64,000 nt of DNA, from NCBI RefSeq assembly GCF_015278255.1, contig NZ_JADIJC010000007.1:62001-126000 (forward strand), read 5' to 3'. This document shows, piece after piece, positions 1 through 10,002 of this stretch; position 1 is the stretch's first letter; every line of letters starts with the position of its first letter. The DNA is from Microbacterium hibisci. Its GTDB lineage: Bacteria > Actinomycetota > Actinomycetes > Actinomycetales > Microbacteriaceae. A program made the position numbers and the translations under genes. The notes beneath the pieces were generated by a model. That model saw nothing but the letters and a program-made list of their open reading frames with translations. It ran no database searches and was not told where the DNA came from.

Positions 1-1262
1 TCGTCGCGGGCGGCGCGATCCTGCCCGCCAGCGACTTCGTGCAGTACATGCCGAACTACATGGACAAGGTCGAGAAGTGGGGCCTCGAGGCCGACCTCGA
101 CCAGCTGCGCCAGGAGGACGGCAAGTATTACCTGTTCCCCGGCTTCCGCGAGGAGCCCCGCCCGGAGTACACCTTCGCGGTGCGCTCCGACATCTGGGAG
201 GAGCTCGGCCTCAGCCTCGAGCCCGAGACCTTCGACGACTTCCGCGACCAGCTCGAGACCGTCAAGGAGGCGTACCCCGACCTCTACCCGATGACCGACC
301 GCTGGTCGGCGAACGGGCCGATCGAGGGCACGCTCGCCTTCGTCGCGCCGAACTTCGGCACGAGCGCCGGCTGGAACTTCAGCCAGGGCCTCACGTGGGA
401 CGGCGAGGAGTTCGTGTACACCGGCGCGACCGACGAGTACAAGGAGCTCGTGGAGTTCTACGCGTCGCTCGTCGAGGACGGGCTGCTCGACCCCGAGGCG
501 CTCACGCAGGACGACGACCAGGCCAAGCAGAAGGTCGCCTCGGGACAGGCGCTGTCGGTCGGCACCAACAACCAGGAGATCATCGGCTACCGCCAGACGC
601 TCGAGGAGCTCGGCACCGACGGCGAGCTCTCGCTCATCCGCGTGCCGGCCGGTCCCGCCGGTGACAACTTCCAGGCGGGCCAGCGGCTCGTGAGCGGCTT
701 CATGCTGTCGTCCGAGGTGCAGGAGTCCGAGAACTTCCTCGCGCTGCTGCAGTTCCTCGACTGGCTGTACTACTCCGACGAGGGCCTCGAGTTCGCCAAG
801 TGGGGCGTCGAGGGCGAGACCTACGCGAAGGAGAGCGACGGCAAGCGGGTGCTCGATGCGGACATCACCGCGATGGGCATCAACCCCGGGGCGCCTGAGA
901 ACCTCCAGGCCGACTACGGCTTCTCCAACGGCGTCTGGATGCTCGTCCACGGCTCGTCGGTCGACCTCGACCGCTCGATGCTCCCGGAGGAGGCGCTCAC
1001 CTTCGTCGAGGACATGTCGACGAAGAAGATCCTCGAGCTTCCGCCGCCCGCGCCGCTGAGCGAGGTGGAGCGCGAGCAGGTCTCGCTCTACCAGTCGGCG
1101 CTCAAGGACCACGTGTACCAGAACACCGCGGCCTTCATCCTCGGTCAGCGCTCGCTCGACGAGTGGGACGCGTACGTGACCGAGCTCGACGGCATGAACA
1201 TGACGCAGTATCTCGACATCGTCAACAGCGCCCAGGAGCGCTACGCCGAGAACAACGGCTGA
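1..1262 (+). CDS. Extracellular solute-binding protein of a carbohydrate ABC transporter (5' truncated)
   Basis: This is the C-terminal part of a secreted or lipid-anchored binding protein that delivers an oligosaccharide to an ABC permease. The reading frame is open from base 3 with no start, so the signal peptide and N-lobe lie outside the window. The visible 420 codons show the type expected of LplA-like family 1 binding proteins: the patterns 'YYLFPGF', 'VRSDIWEELGL' and 'YPMTDRW', followed by a helical C-lobe. Its permease genes are presumably upstream. It ends 95 bases before a GH42 beta-galactosidase and is followed by a strong hairpin, so the binding protein and the glycosidase are probably functionally linked but partly uncoupled. 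The exact sugar cannot be read from the sequence; a galactoside or xylan-derived oligosaccharide is inferred from context. Confidence 0.85.
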   Translation, partial: VAGGAILPASDFVQYMPNYMDKVEKWGLEADLDQLRQEDGKYYLFPGFREEPRPEYTFAVRSDIWEELGLSLEPETFDDFRDQLETVKEAYPDLYPMTDRWSANGPIEGTLAFVAPNFGTSAGWNFSQGLTWDGEEFVYTGATDEYKELVEFYASLVEDGLLDPEALTQDDDQAKQKVASGQALSVGTNNQEIIGYRQTLEELGTDGELSLIRVPAGPAGDNFQAGQRLVSGFMLSSEVQESENFLALLQFLDWLYYSDEGLEFAKWGVEGETYAKESDGKRVLDADITAMGINPGAPENLQADYGFSNGVWMLVHGSSVDLDRSMLPEEALTFVEDMSTKKILELPPPAPLSEVEREQVSLYQSALKDHVYQNTAAFILGQRSLDEWDAYVTELDGMNMTQYLDIVNSAQERYAENNG

Positions 1263-1269
1263 CGACGAC

Positions 1270-1315
1270 GGATGCCGCGGCCCCGCCCCCTCGACGGCGC
1301 GGGGCCGCGGCATCC
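1270..1315. terminator. Strong GC hairpin after the solute-binding protein gene
   Basis: The arms GGATGCCGCGGCCCCGC (1270-1286) and GCGGGGCCGCGGCATCC (1299-1315) are perfect complements of 17 bp with a 12-base loop. There is no U-run, as is common in high-GC actinobacteria. Its position between two collinear genes suggests partial termination or 3'-end stabilisation. The arms carry the GGATGCCGC word that recurs throughout the window. Confidence 0.7.
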
Positions 1316-1356
1316 CCATTCCGGACATCCCACCCCGACCCCTTTGGAGACGTGAC

Positions 1357-3399
1357 GTGACCCTCCCGGCCCTCGACAAGATCCCGTACGGCGGCGACTA
1401 CAACCCCGAGCAGTGGGGGGACGCCGTGTGGGACGAGGACTACCGCGCGTTCGATCTCGCGCGCATCGACCTGCTGACCGTCGGGGTGTTCACGTGGTCG
1501 CTGACCCAGCCCGACGAGGACACCTATGACCTGTCGACGCTGGAGCGCATCCTCGACCGCGCGCACGCCGAAGGCAGGAAGGTCTGCCTGGCGACCGGCA
1601 CCGCGGCCGTTCCGCCCTGGCTCGCCCACCGCTACCCCGAGGTCTGCCGCACCGACTTCGAGGGCCGCCGCCACCTCTACGGCGTCCGCCACAACGCGTG
1701 CGCCTCGTCGCCCGCCTACCGTCGGCTCTCCGTCGCGGTGGCCTCCCGCATCGCGGAGCGCTTCGCGGGACATCCGGCGGTGGTGGCCTGGCATGTCAAC
1801 AACGAGTACGGCGGCCAGTGCTACTGCGACCTGTGCGCGGCGGAGTTCCGTCTCTGGCTGCGTGAGCGACACGGGTCGCTCGACCGGCTCAACGAGGCGT
1901 GGAACACCGACTTCTGGTCGCACCGGTTCACGGACTGGGAGCAGATCGTGCCGCCGAACATGCTCTCGGAGCACTGGCGCGGTCCGAACCACACGGCTTT
2001 CCAGGGGATCACCCTGGACTACCTGCGGTTCAACACCGACAACATCCTGCGGTCGTTCCGCGAGGAGAAGGAGGCGATCCGGGCCCACTCCGACCTGCCG
2101 GTGACCACCAACATGATGGCGATCTACCGCCACCTCGACTACCACCGGTGGGCGCCGCACCTGGACTTCGCCTCGTGGGACAACTACCCGACCGACGGCT
2201 CGCCGGTCTCGCGCATGGCGCTGTCGCACTCGCTGATGCGCGGCCTGAAGGACGGCCAGCCGTTCTGGCTCATGGAGCAGACGCCGACCATGACCGCGAC
2301 GCGCAACTACAACCCGGTGAAGCGCCCGGGGCAGATGCGGCTCTGGTCGTGGCAGGCCGTCGCCCACGGCTCGGACTCGGTGCTCTTCTTCCAGATGCGC
2401 CACAGCAGAGGTGCCTCGGAGAAGTACCACGGCGCAGTGCTCAATCACGCCGGTCGCACCGACACGCGCGCGTTCGCCGAGGTGGCCACGCTGGGTGCCG
2501 AGCTCGAGAAAGTCGGCGATCGGCTGCTCGGGGGCCGCACACCGGCGCGCGTGGCGCTGCTGTTCGACTGGGACTCGTGGTGGGCGCTGGAGATGTCGGA
2601 CGGCTACAGCCGCGCGGTCGGGTACGAGGCGCAGCTGGTGTCGTACTACGAGGCGCTGTGGCAGGCCGGGGCCGTCGTGGACGTCGTGGCGGCCACCGCC
2701 GACCTGTCGGGCTACGACGTGGTGTTCGCGCCGTTCCTCCACATGCTGAAGGGGGATGTCGCCGCCCGGCTGGACGGCGTCGCCCGCCGCGGCGGCACCG
2801 TCGTGACGACCGTGATGTCGGGCCGCGTCGACGAGGACGACAACGCCTTCCTGATGGACGTGCCCGGCCCGCTGGGGGAGCTCTGCGGTGTGCGCGTCGA
2901 CGAGACCGACTCGCTGCCGCCGGAGCAGGTCAACGAGGTGGCGCTGCTGCTGCCGGGCGAACCCGAGCTGCGCGTCCCCGCGCACCACGTCTTCGACCTC
3001 GTGATCCCGCAGGGCGCGCAGCCCGTCGGCTTCTACACCACGGACTTCTACGACGGCACGCCCGCGGTGACGCGCAACGACGTCGGCGAGGGGAGCGCCT
3101 GGTACGTCGGCAGCGTCCTCGCGCAGGAGGGCGTCGACTGGGTCGTGCGCCACGCGCTCGCCGAGCGCGGCTGCCTGGGCGCGTTCGCGGACGTGCGCGA
3201 CCTCGAGCACACGAGCCGCGTGGTGGACGGCCGGCGCTACGAGTTCCTGCTGAACCACGGCGCCGAGGCGGTGCGGGTGACCTCGCCGTGGGACGGCGTC
3301 GATCTGCTCACGGGGCGCGCGGTCGCCGCGGGAGGTCCGCTCGCGGTGCCGGCGACCGGGGTCGTCGTCGTCGAGACGGCGGATGGTGCGGTCTCGTGA
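1357..3399 (+). CDS. Beta-galactosidase, glycoside hydrolase family 42
   Basis: A 680-residue cytoplasmic GH42 enzyme that hydrolyses terminal beta-galactosides, or in some members alpha-L-arabinopyranosides. The N-terminal 'YGGDYNPEQW' is a family hallmark. The acid/base is Glu150 in 'VNNEYGG' and the nucleophile Glu307 in 'WLMEQTP'. Cys115, Cys155, Cys157 and Cys160 match the family's zinc-binding cysteine cluster. The C-terminal third is the trimerisation and beta domain. There is no signal peptide, so it acts on imported oligosaccharide. The start is GTG, preceded by GGAG. It lies downstream of a sugar-binding protein gene and 29 bases before a DUF624 gene, a common arrangement in sugar-uptake operons. 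Length is normal for the family (650-700). Confidence 0.93.
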   Translation: MTLPALDKIPYGGDYNPEQWGDAVWDEDYRAFDLARIDLLTVGVFTWSLTQPDEDTYDLSTLERILDRAHAEGRKVCLATGTAAVPPWLAHRYPEVCRTDFEGRRHLYGVRHNACASSPAYRRLSVAVASRIAERFAGHPAVVAWHVNNEYGGQCYCDLCAAEFRLWLRERHGSLDRLNEAWNTDFWSHRFTDWEQIVPPNMLSEHWRGPNHTAFQGITLDYLRFNTDNILRSFREEKEAIRAHSDLPVTTNMMAIYRHLDYHRWAPHLDFASWDNYPTDGSPVSRMALSHSLMRGLKDGQPFWLMEQTPTMTATRNYNPVKRPGQMRLWSWQAVAHGSDSVLFFQMRHSRGASEKYHGAVLNHAGRTDTRAFAEVATLGAELEKVGDRLLGGRTPARVALLFDWDSWWALEMSDGYSRAVGYEAQLVSYYEALWQAGAVVDVVAATADLSGYDVVFAPFLHMLKGDVAARLDGVARRGGTVVTTVMSGRVDEDDNAFLMDVPGPLGELCGVRVDETDSLPPEQVNEVALLLPGEPELRVPAHHVFDLVIPQGAQPVGFYTTDFYDGTPAVTRNDVGEGSAWYVGSVLAQEGVDWVVRHALAERGCLGAFADVRDLEHTSRVVDGRRYEFLLNHGAEAVRVTSPWDGVDLLTGRAVAAGGPLAVPATGVVVVETADGAVS

Positions 3400-3428
3400 G
3401 CGACTCCCGTCCGGGCAGGATGGATCAC

Positions 3429-4115
3429 ATGACACGAGAGGCGGGGGCCCCCGATCCGCGGCGCGGAATCCTCGGCCGGGCCACCGGGGTCGTGTACTGG
3501 TTCCTGCTCGTGGAGGCGTGCTTCCTGCTCGCTGCGGCGCCGGCCTTCCTCGGCCTGCTGCTGCTCGAGCGCGATGCCAGCAACCTGCCGCTCTACGCCC
3601 TGTGCCTCGTCCCCGTCGGCCCCGCCTTCTCGGCGGCGATGTCGACGATCGCGGCGCGCTCGGACGAGCTCACCGTGTGGCCGCACTTCTGGAAGGCGTA
3701 CGTACGCAACGTCGTGGACGTGCTGTGGGTGTGGGTGCCGGCGCTCGCCCTCGCGACGGTGCTGGGCATCACGATCGCCTACGGCGCGGCCGTCGGCGTC
3801 GACGGGTTCTTCGTCGTGGCCGCGATCGTCTTCGTGGTGATCCTCGCGCTCTGGACCGCGAACGCGCTCGTCATCGCATCGTTCTTCTCGTTCCGTGCGC
3901 GCGACATCGCGCGCCTCGCGCTCTACTACCTGGCGGCGCGCCCGCTGGTCACCCTGGGCGCCTTCTCTTACCTGCTCATCGCCGCCGCGATCGTCACGTT
4001 CACGTCGGACTGGGTGCTCGCGCTCCTCGGGGTGTTCTTCGCGGCGTTCGCGGTGATCAACGCGAAAGCCATGACCGCCGACATCCGCGCACGCTTCGTC
4101 ACTCCCGAGGGCTGA
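3429..4115 (+). CDS. DUF624 (YesV-like) membrane protein
   Basis: A 228-residue integral membrane protein with about five hydrophobic segments, including residues near 20-45, 100-125, 135-160 and 175-205. The layout and the 'WPHFWKAYVRNVVDVLWVW' type stretch resemble DUF624/YesV proteins, which are typically encoded beside oligosaccharide ABC transporters and glycosidases. Their molecular function is not established. I chose the ATG at 3429 because AGGA stands eight bases before it; an in-frame ATG at 3420 is possible but leaves no space for a ribosome site. It closes the beta-galactosidase cluster. A GC-rich segment (4116-4192) separates it from the convergent alpha-glucuronidase gene. Confidence 0.75.
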   Translation: MTREAGAPDPRRGILGRATGVVYWFLLVEACFLLAAAPAFLGLLLLERDASNLPLYALCLVPVGPAFSAAMSTIAARSDELTVWPHFWKAYVRNVVDVLWVWVPALALATVLGITIAYGAAVGVDGFFVVAAIVFVVILALWTANALVIASFFSFRARDIARLALYYLAARPLVTLGAFSYLLIAAAIVTFTSDWVLALLGVFFAAFAVINAKAMTADIRARFVTPEG

Positions 4116-4192
4116 CACCGCGGCCCGGCCGCCGAGCGTGGGCGGCGCCACGACATCCGCCCGCCCCGCCCCGCGCCGTCCGCCGCCCCGGC

Positions 4193-6169
4193 TCAGTAGA
4201 TCGTGCGGCCGTGCGCGTCGGGCACGCCCGACTTGCGCCAGAAGTACGTGTTGATCTGGTCGCGCCACTCGGTCGCCGACCGCAGCTGCTCGGCGAACCG
4301 CTCGCGGCCGCGGTACCACACGTCCGCGGGCACCAGCCCGTTCAGCGCGTCCCACGCCTCCGCCATCTCGGCCGCGCGCTCGACGCCGGCGAAATGGGTG
4401 TCGTAGATGTGCTGGATCACCGTCGTGCCGCTGTGCAGCCGGTGCGTGTACGGCACGTGATGGAAGAAGAGGATGAGCTCGTCCGGCACCGTGTCGAGCG
4501 ACTCGTAGGTCGACCGCCACGGCTCGGGGTACTGCCCCGCGTAGCCCGTGCCCGTCGCGACGGTGCGGTCGACGCCGATGCCGTCCCGGTCGGCGAAGTG
4601 ATACGTGCCCCACTGCGAGTACTCGTACCCGTCGACGTCGGGCCCGTAGTGCCGGTTGAGGGGGCTGACCATGAAGCAGACCCCGAGCGGGGCGGTGTAC
4701 GACTCGTACGTTCGCCACGAATCGTCGAGGAGCGAGCGGATGCCGCGGCCCAGCGCCTGGTCGGATCCGAAGGTTAGCGCGATCCACTCGTCGAGGATCT
4801 CCCCGGCGTCCCGCGTCGAGTCCCACGCCAGGCGTCCGTAGGCGTAGAGGTTCGCCTGGGCGAGCGGGTGCCCCGTCCAGAAGCGGTCGTCGCCGATGTT
4901 CGCGACCGCCGCCACGCCGCCCCGGACGACGTCCGAGAGCGCCGGACCGTCGTCGCCGCGCGGCCGCCACGAGAGGATCTCGCTCCACTGCGTGCCCAGG
5001 TAGACCGCGTGCTGCTGCTGACCGGTGTATTCCTGCGTGACCTGCAGCTCGAGCGCGACGCGCGTGCGGGTCATCGCGGGAATCGTGGGCGACACGGGTT
5101 CGCGGGTCTGGAAGTCCAGGGGCCCGTACTTGACCTGCAGGATCACGTTGTCGTCGAAGCGCCCGTCCAGCGGCGCGAACGTGTCGTGCGCCGCGCGCGC
5201 CCGGTCGGTCTTGCGGTCGCGCCAATCCTGCCGGTGGTTGTAGACGAAGGCGCGCCAGTGCACGAGGCCGCCGAAGGGTGCCAGTGCACGCGCGAGCATG
5301 TTGGCACCGTCGGCGTGGTCGCGGCCGTACGCGTACGGCCCGGGCTGCCCCTCCGAGTCGGCCTTCACGAGGAAGCCGCCGAAGTCGGGGATCCGGTCGT
5401 ACACGCGTGCAGTCGCCCGGCGCCACCACTCCTGCACCCCGGGGTCGAGGGGATCGGAGGTCTCGAGGTCGCCGAGCGTCAGCGGCGACGCGAAGTTCAC
5501 CGAGAGGTGCGCGCGGATGCCCCATGGGCGGAAGATCGCGGCGAGCTTCTCGACCGACCCGAGGTCGTCGGTGAGCAGCCGCGCCTCTCGGCGCCCGACG
5601 TTGACGTTGTTGATCGTCACGCGGTTGATGCCGATCGACGCCAGCAGTCGCGCGTAGCGCTCCACGCGCGCCAGGTCCTCGCGCAGCTCGCCGTCGTCGT
5701 AGAAGATCGATCCGCCGGCGTAGCCGCGCTCGACCTGGCCCATGTGCGGATGCACGGCGACGTTGTCCCAGTGGTCGAGCATGCGCAGGCGGTGCTGCGG
5801 CACCTGCCGCTCCGTCGTGTCGGCGAGGGGGCCGCGCGCGAGCGCGCGCACGAGGGCGAACCAGCCGTACAGTGCGCCGTGCGGTCCGCCGTACGCCACG
5901 ATCGCGCGTCCGTCGCGGGCGGCCAGGACGAATCCCTCGTCACCGAGGTCGTCCAGCGGAAGGGATCCGCTCCAGAGAACGGATGCCGCGTCCGCCGGCA
6001 TGACGAGCACGTCGGCGTCTGCGGCGTCATCGGCGGGCAGGGCGCCGGCCGCCTCGGCTTCTCGCCGAACCGTGTCGAGCAGCACGCCCTCGCCCGTGAT
6101 CAGGGCGGCGAGTCCCTGCAGCGCGGCGGTGGCGGCGAGCGGCAGCCACATCGGGTGCTCTTCGGTCAT
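4193..6169 (-). CDS. aguA: Alpha-glucuronidase, glycoside hydrolase family 67
   Basis: A 658-residue intracellular enzyme that removes (4-O-methyl-)alpha-D-glucuronic acid from the non-reducing end of aldouronic acids made from glucuronoxylan. An N-terminal domain is followed by the catalytic barrel with segments typical of GH67: 'RMLDHWDN', 'SIGINRVTINNVNV', 'GGFLVKADSEGQPGP' and 'VVRGGVAAVANIGDD'. No signal peptide is present. The start at 6169 has GAGGAG nine bases upstream; the longer open frame beyond it overlaps the next gene and has no support. It is the last gene of a leftward set with manD and uxaC (14-base gap), so it would supply glucuronate directly to UxaC. Length agrees with the family (about 650-700). 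Confidence 0.92.
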   Translation of the reverse strand: MTEEHPMWLPLAATAALQGLAALITGEGVLLDTVRREAEAAGALPADDAADADVLVMPADAASVLWSGSLPLDDLGDEGFVLAARDGRAIVAYGGPHGALYGWFALVRALARGPLADTTERQVPQHRLRMLDHWDNVAVHPHMGQVERGYAGGSIFYDDGELREDLARVERYARLLASIGINRVTINNVNVGRREARLLTDDLGSVEKLAAIFRPWGIRAHLSVNFASPLTLGDLETSDPLDPGVQEWWRRATARVYDRIPDFGGFLVKADSEGQPGPYAYGRDHADGANMLARALAPFGGLVHWRAFVYNHRQDWRDRKTDRARAAHDTFAPLDGRFDDNVILQVKYGPLDFQTREPVSPTIPAMTRTRVALELQVTQEYTGQQQHAVYLGTQWSEILSWRPRGDDGPALSDVVRGGVAAVANIGDDRFWTGHPLAQANLYAYGRLAWDSTRDAGEILDEWIALTFGSDQALGRGIRSLLDDSWRTYESYTAPLGVCFMVSPLNRHYGPDVDGYEYSQWGTYHFADRDGIGVDRTVATGTGYAGQYPEPWRSTYESLDTVPDELILFFHHVPYTHRLHSGTTVIQHIYDTHFAGVERAAEMAEAWDALNGLVPADVWYRGRERFAEQLRSATEWRDQINTYFWRKSGVPDAHGRTIY

Positions 6170-6182
6170 GGTTCGTGTCTCC

Positions 6183-7418
6183 TCACCAGTCATGGACGGT
6201 CCCGTCGACGAGGCGCGCCATGGGCAGGTAGGCGGGCTCGTAGGGGAAGCGCGCGGCTGCGTCGTCGTCATACTCGACGCCCAGCCCAGGGGCGTCGCCC
6301 GGGTGCATCGCGCCGTCGTCCCACGTGTAGCTGGTTCGGAACACCTCGTGGGCGAGCCCGTCGTGCGCCATGTGCTCCTGGATGCCGAAATTGTGGATCG
6401 CGAGGTCGAGGTGCAGCGCCGCCGCCATGCCGACGGGAGAGATGTCGGTGGGCCCGTGGCTGCCGGAGCGGATCTGGTACTGCCCGGCGAACTCGAAGAT
6501 CCGCTTGAGGTGGGTGATGCCGCCTGAGTGCGTCACCGACGCGCGGACGTAGTCGATCAGCTGCTCCTGCACGAGCGTGCGGAAGTCCCACACCGAGTTC
6601 AGCACCTCGCCGATCGCGAGGGGAGTCGTGCTGTGCTGTCGCACCATCCGCAGCGACTCCTGGTTCTCCACCGGGGTCACGTCTTCGAGCCAGAACAGGT
6701 CGTACGGCTCGAGGTCCTTCGCGAGCCGCGCCGCCTGGACGGGAGTGAGCCGGTGATGGGCGTCGTGCAGCAGCATGACCTCGGGGCCGAACTCGGCCCG
6801 TGCCCACTCGAACATCGTGGGCAGGTAGCGCAGATACCGGCTCGAATCCCAGCCCTCCTCCACGTGCAGGCCGGCCCGCTTGGCGGGCTCGTACGTGTAG
6901 CGACCGCCGCTGGCGCGCGCCGACGAGATCCCGTAGCCGCCGCCCATGCCGGGGATCGCGACCTGCAGGCGGATCGCCTTGTACCCCTCTTCGATGCGCG
7001 CGTGCACGGAGTCGGCGAGGTCGTCGAGGTCCGCGCCCGAGGCGTGTGCGTACACGAGCGCGCCCGTGCGCGAGGCGCCGCCGAGCAGCTGGTACACCGG
7101 GAGGCCGGTGAGCTTGCCCTTGATGTCCCACAGCGCCATGTCGACCGCGGCGATCGCGCTCATGGTGACCGGACCGCGGCGCCAGTACGCGGAGCGATAG
7201 AGGAGCTGCCAGGTGTCCTCGATGCGGTGGGCGTCGCGACCGATGAGGAGCGGCGCCACGTGGTCCCGGAGGTAGGACGCGACGGCGAGCTCGCGCCCGT
7301 TGAGGGTGGCGTCGCCCAGCCCGACGATGCCGTCCTCCGTCGTGAGCCGGAGCGTCACGAAGTTGCGCGACGGGCTCGCGACCAGAACCTCGGCGGAGCG
7401 GATCCGCACGCCGGTCAT
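6183..7418 (-). CDS. manD: D-mannonate dehydratase, enolase superfamily (ManD/RspA type)
   Basis: A 411-residue member of the mandelate-racemase/enolase superfamily that dehydrates D-mannonate to 2-keto-3-deoxy-D-gluconate. The N-terminal capping domain runs to about residue 120; the barrel carries the metal ligands in 'LLHDAHHRL', '[10 protein letters not shown]' and 'AIGEVLNS', and the C-terminal '[15 protein letters not shown]' and 'FGIQEHM' segments characteristic of the ManD subgroup. It starts with ATG overlapping the uxaC stop (ATGA), implying translational coupling. It is not related to classical UxuA. Fructuronate reductase, the step between UxaC and this enzyme, is not in the window, so it must be encoded elsewhere. 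Some RspA-type homologues have poor mannonate activity; the context argues for a true dehydratase. Confidence 0.9.
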   Translation of the reverse strand: MTGVRIRSAEVLVASPSRNFVTLRLTTEDGIVGLGDATLNGRELAVASYLRDHVAPLLIGRDAHRIEDTWQLLYRSAYWRRGPVTMSAIAAVDMALWDIKGKLTGLPVYQLLGGASRTGALVYAHASGADLDDLADSVHARIEEGYKAIRLQVAIPGMGGGYGISSARASGGRYTYEPAKRAGLHVEEGWDSSRYLRYLPTMFEWARAEFGPEVMLLHDAHHRLTPVQAARLAKDLEPYDLFWLEDVTPVENQESLRMVRQHSTTPLAIGEVLNSVWDFRTLVQEQLIDYVRASVTHSGGITHLKRIFEFAGQYQIRSGSHGPTDISPVGMAAALHLDLAIHNFGIQEHMAHDGLAHEVFRTSYTWDDGAMHPGDAPGLGVEYDDDAAARFPYEPAYLPMARLVDGTVHDW

Positions 7419-8890
7419 GCGTCGCCCCGCGGCGACGGATAGCTCTCGCGGGGAAGCCGGTACGCGAGGTCGATCGCCGATTCCACGGCCTCGTCGAGAT
7501 CCAGCCGGTGCTCGGCGACCAGGCGTGCGAGGTAGCCGGCGTCGATGCGCCGTGCGAGGTCGTGCCGCGCCGGGATCGAGCAGAACGCGCGCGTGTCGTC
7601 GACGAACCCGCTCGTGTTCCGCAGTCCGGCGGTGTCGACGACGGCCTCGCGGAAGCGGCGCATGGCGTCCGGCGAGTCGAGGAACCACCACGGCGCGCCC
7701 AGGCGCAGCGCGGGGTAGACGCCCGCGAGCGGTGCCAGCTCGCGGGAGTACGTGGTCTCGTCGACGGTGAAGGCGATCAGATGGAAGCGGGGATGGTGGC
7801 CGAACGCCTCCAGCAGGGGACGCAACGCGCGGGTGAACTCGGCGCCGACGGGGATGTCGTAGCCGAGATCGTGGCCGTGGCGGACCGCCACCCCGCGGTC
7901 GTGGTCGCGGAGGACGCCCGGGTGCAGCTGCATCACGAGGCCGTCGTCAGCCGACATCTCGCCCATCCGGAAGAGCATGTCGGCCGTGAAGGAGGCCGCT
8001 TCGGCGGCGCCGAGCTCGCTGCGGCGCGCCCGGTCGAACAGCCGCCGCGCGTCGGCGCGGTCGAGCGGGGTGGTGTCGGCGCTGAGGTGGCCGTGGTCGG
8101 TGGCGCGCGCGCCCGCGGCGATGAAGACGCGGCGCCGCTCGCGCAGCGCGGCGAGGAACCCGTCGTAGTCGTGGGCGTCGATGCCCGCCCGTTCGCTCAA
8201 CTCGGCGAGCTGCCGGCTCCAGTCCGGTCGTGCCGGCTCGAGCAGCGGATCGGGGCGGAAGGTGGGGACGACGCGCTCACCCCAGCCGTCGGCGGCGAGA
8301 CGTGCGTGCGACGAGAGCGGGGAGGTCGCGGCATCCGTCGTCGCCATCACCTCGAGGCCGAACCGCTCGAACAGCGCCCGCGGACGGTACTCCGGGCGTG
8401 CGAGCCGCTCCGCCACGTGGTCGTAGAGGGCGTCGGCCGTCTCGGGCGAGGGCGGCGCGGGCGCCTCGAACACCTCGACCAGGACGTGCTCGAGCCAGTA
8501 CCTCGTCGGCGTACCGCGGAACGCCGGCCAGCCCGCGCAGAAGCGGTGCCAGATGACGCGGGGGTCGCGCTCGACGTCCCCGATGCCGGCGCCGAGGTCC
8601 GCGGCCGACCGCACGCCCGAGTCGCGCACGGGTCCGGGGGAGGTCGCCTGCGACACCAGCATGCGCACCAGGTAGTGGTCGGGCGTGATCAGCAGCGCGG
8701 ACGGATCGGTGAACGGCGTGTCGTCGGCGAGCATGTCGACGTCGACGTGCCCGTGCATCGAGACGATGGGGAGCCGCTCCGTCGCATCGAGGATCCGGCG
8801 GGCGAGCGGGCGTGCGACGGGATCGGCGGGGAGCGCACGATCCGGATGCAGCGACCAGCCGTCGGGGGTCCCGGAAACGGCAGGTGTCAT
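7415..8890 (-). CDS. uxaC: Glucuronate isomerase
   Basis: A 491-residue amidohydrolase-superfamily isomerase that converts D-glucuronate to D-fructuronate (and galacturonate to tagaturonate). The N-terminal 'MHGHVD' provides the metal-binding His pair, and '[13 protein letters not shown]', '[20 protein letters not shown]' and the C-terminal '[11 protein letters not shown]'-like end are typical of UxaC. It is the promoter-proximal gene of the leftward uxaC-manD-aguA set and overlaps manD by four bases. AGGAG lies seven bases before the ATG. A LacI-type operator is centred about 25 bases upstream of the start codon, and the regulator gene is divergently transcribed beyond it, so derepression by an aldouronate or glucuronate metabolite is likely. 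Confidence 0.94.
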   Translation of the reverse strand: MTPAVSGTPDGWSLHPDRALPADPVARPLARRILDATERLPIVSMHGHVDVDMLADDTPFTDPSALLITPDHYLVRMLVSQATSPGPVRDSGVRSAADLGAGIGDVERDPRVIWHRFCAGWPAFRGTPTRYWLEHVLVEVFEAPAPPSPETADALYDHVAERLARPEYRPRALFERFGLEVMATTDAATSPLSSHARLAADGWGERVVPTFRPDPLLEPARPDWSRQLAELSERAGIDAHDYDGFLAALRERRRVFIAAGARATDHGHLSADTTPLDRADARRLFDRARRSELGAAEAASFTADMLFRMGEMSADDGLVMQLHPGVLRDHDRGVAVRHGHDLGYDIPVGAEFTRALRPLLEAFGHHPRFHLIAFTVDETTYSRELAPLAGVYPALRLGAPWWFLDSPDAMRRFREAVVDTAGLRNTSGFVDDTRAFCSIPARHDLARRIDAGYLARLVAEHRLDLDEAVESAIDLAYRLPRESYPSPRGDA

Positions 8891-8907
8891 CGATGCACTC
8901 CTTTGTG

Positions 8908-8921
8908 TGTAAACGTTATTA
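8908..8921. promoter_or_regulatory. LacI-family operator in the uxaC/lacI divergent promoter
   Basis: The site TGTAAACGTTATTA has the imperfect palindrome centred on ACGT that LacI/GalR proteins bind. The same core TGTAAACGTTA occurs twice upstream of the GH30 gene. It sits 17 bases before the uxaC start, where a bound repressor would block transcription. Confidence 0.75.
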
Positions 8922-8994
8922 CTCTAGTGTTCATCACGATTTCCCGGCGCCGCTCGGCGAGAATGGGTCCGGTTCCGACATGGGGGGACGCGCT

Positions 8995-10002
8995 ATGGTG
9001 ACCGTCCACGACGTCGCGGCGCGCTCCGGCGTCTCGATCGCGACCGTCTCGCGCACGCTGCGCGAACCGCACCGCGTGTCGGACGACACGCGGGACCGCG
9101 TGCTCGCCGCGGTCGACGAGCTGGGCTACCGGCCCAATCGCGCCGCCAGCAGCCTCCGGCGCGGCCGCACTGGGGTGGTCGCGCTCGTCGTGCCCGACAT
9201 CGAGAACCCCTACTTCGCGTCGATGACCAAGGGTGCTCAGGTGGTGTGCCGCGAGCGGGGCTACGGGCTCGTCGTCGTCGACACGACCGAGCGCGCCGAC
9301 GTCGAGGACGAGGAGGTCCGCGCCCTGCGGTCGCAGATCGACGGTCTGATCCTCGCCTCTTCGCGCCTGACGGACGACCGGCTGGCCGAGATCGCGCAGG
9401 CGACGACGTGCGTCCTCATCAACCGCGACCTCGGTGATCGAGCGCCGACCACGCCCACCGTCACGATCGACGAGGACGCCGCGGCGCGCCAAGCCGTGGA
9501 GCATCTCTACGGGCTGGGGCACCGGCGGCTGACGTACGTCGGTGGCCCGGTGCGCTCGTGGTCGCAGGCGCGGCGTGCGCTCGGCATCACGACGGCCGCT
9601 GCCCGGCTCGAGGGTCTGGAGCTCGTCGAAATCGCCGACTGCGTTCCCACGTCCGACGGCGGCCGAGCCGTCGCCGCCGACGTGCTCGCCACGGGCGCGA
9701 CCGGCGTCATCGCCTACAACGACTTCGTGGCGCTCGGCCTGCTCGCGCAGTGGACCGAGGCCGGCGTCCGCGTCCCCGACGAGGTGAGCCTCGTCGGCTT
9801 CGACGACACCTACGTCACGGGCCTGGTGACCCCGCCGCTCACCAGCGTCGGCGCCGATCTGCGCGAGCTCGGCGACGCGGCCATCGGGCTGCTCATCGAC
9901 CGCATCGACGGGGCGGAGTCGTCGCCCGAGTCGCTCCATCGATCGGTTCATCCGACGCTCGCGGTGCGTTCGTCGACCGCGGCGCCCCGCTCGGGCGACT
10001 GA
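8995..10002 (+). CDS. LacI/GalR-family transcriptional regulator of the xylan/glucuronate genes
   Basis: A 335-residue regulator. Residues 1-45 form the LacI headpiece ('VTVHDVAARSGVSIATVSRTL'-type helix-turn-helix plus hinge 'NRAASSLRRGRTG'); the rest is a periplasmic-binding-protein-like effector domain ('VPDIENPYFASMTKGAQ', 'VSLVGFDDTYVTGLVTPPLTSV'). It is divergent from uxaC across a 104-base region with one operator. I chose ATG 8995 because GGGGGG precedes it by suitable spacing; ATG 8980 is in frame but poorly placed. Its 3' end overlaps by 55 bases the end of the convergent DUF916-like gene. It very probably binds the three TGTAAACGTTA sites described here; the effector is unknown. 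Confidence 0.9.
   Translation: MVTVHDVAARSGVSIATVSRTLREPHRVSDDTRDRVLAAVDELGYRPNRAASSLRRGRTGVVALVVPDIENPYFASMTKGAQVVCRERGYGLVVVDTTERADVEDEEVRALRSQIDGLILASSRLTDDRLAEIAQATTCVLINRDLGDRAPTTPTVTIDEDAAARQAVEHLYGLGHRRLTYVGGPVRSWSQARRALGITTAAARLEGLELVEIADCVPTSDGGRAVAADVLATGATGVIAYNDFVALGLLAQWTEAGVRVPDEVSLVGFDDTYVTGLVTPPLTSVGADLRELGDAAIGLLIDRIDGAESSPESLHRSVHPTLAVRSSTAAPRSGD

Noticed and set aside
1222-3435. Long open frame opposite the GH42 gene (737 codons)
   Set aside because: GC-rich antisense frame with His/Arg/Val-rich, non-domain sequence; the plus-strand GH42 gene has full family motifs.
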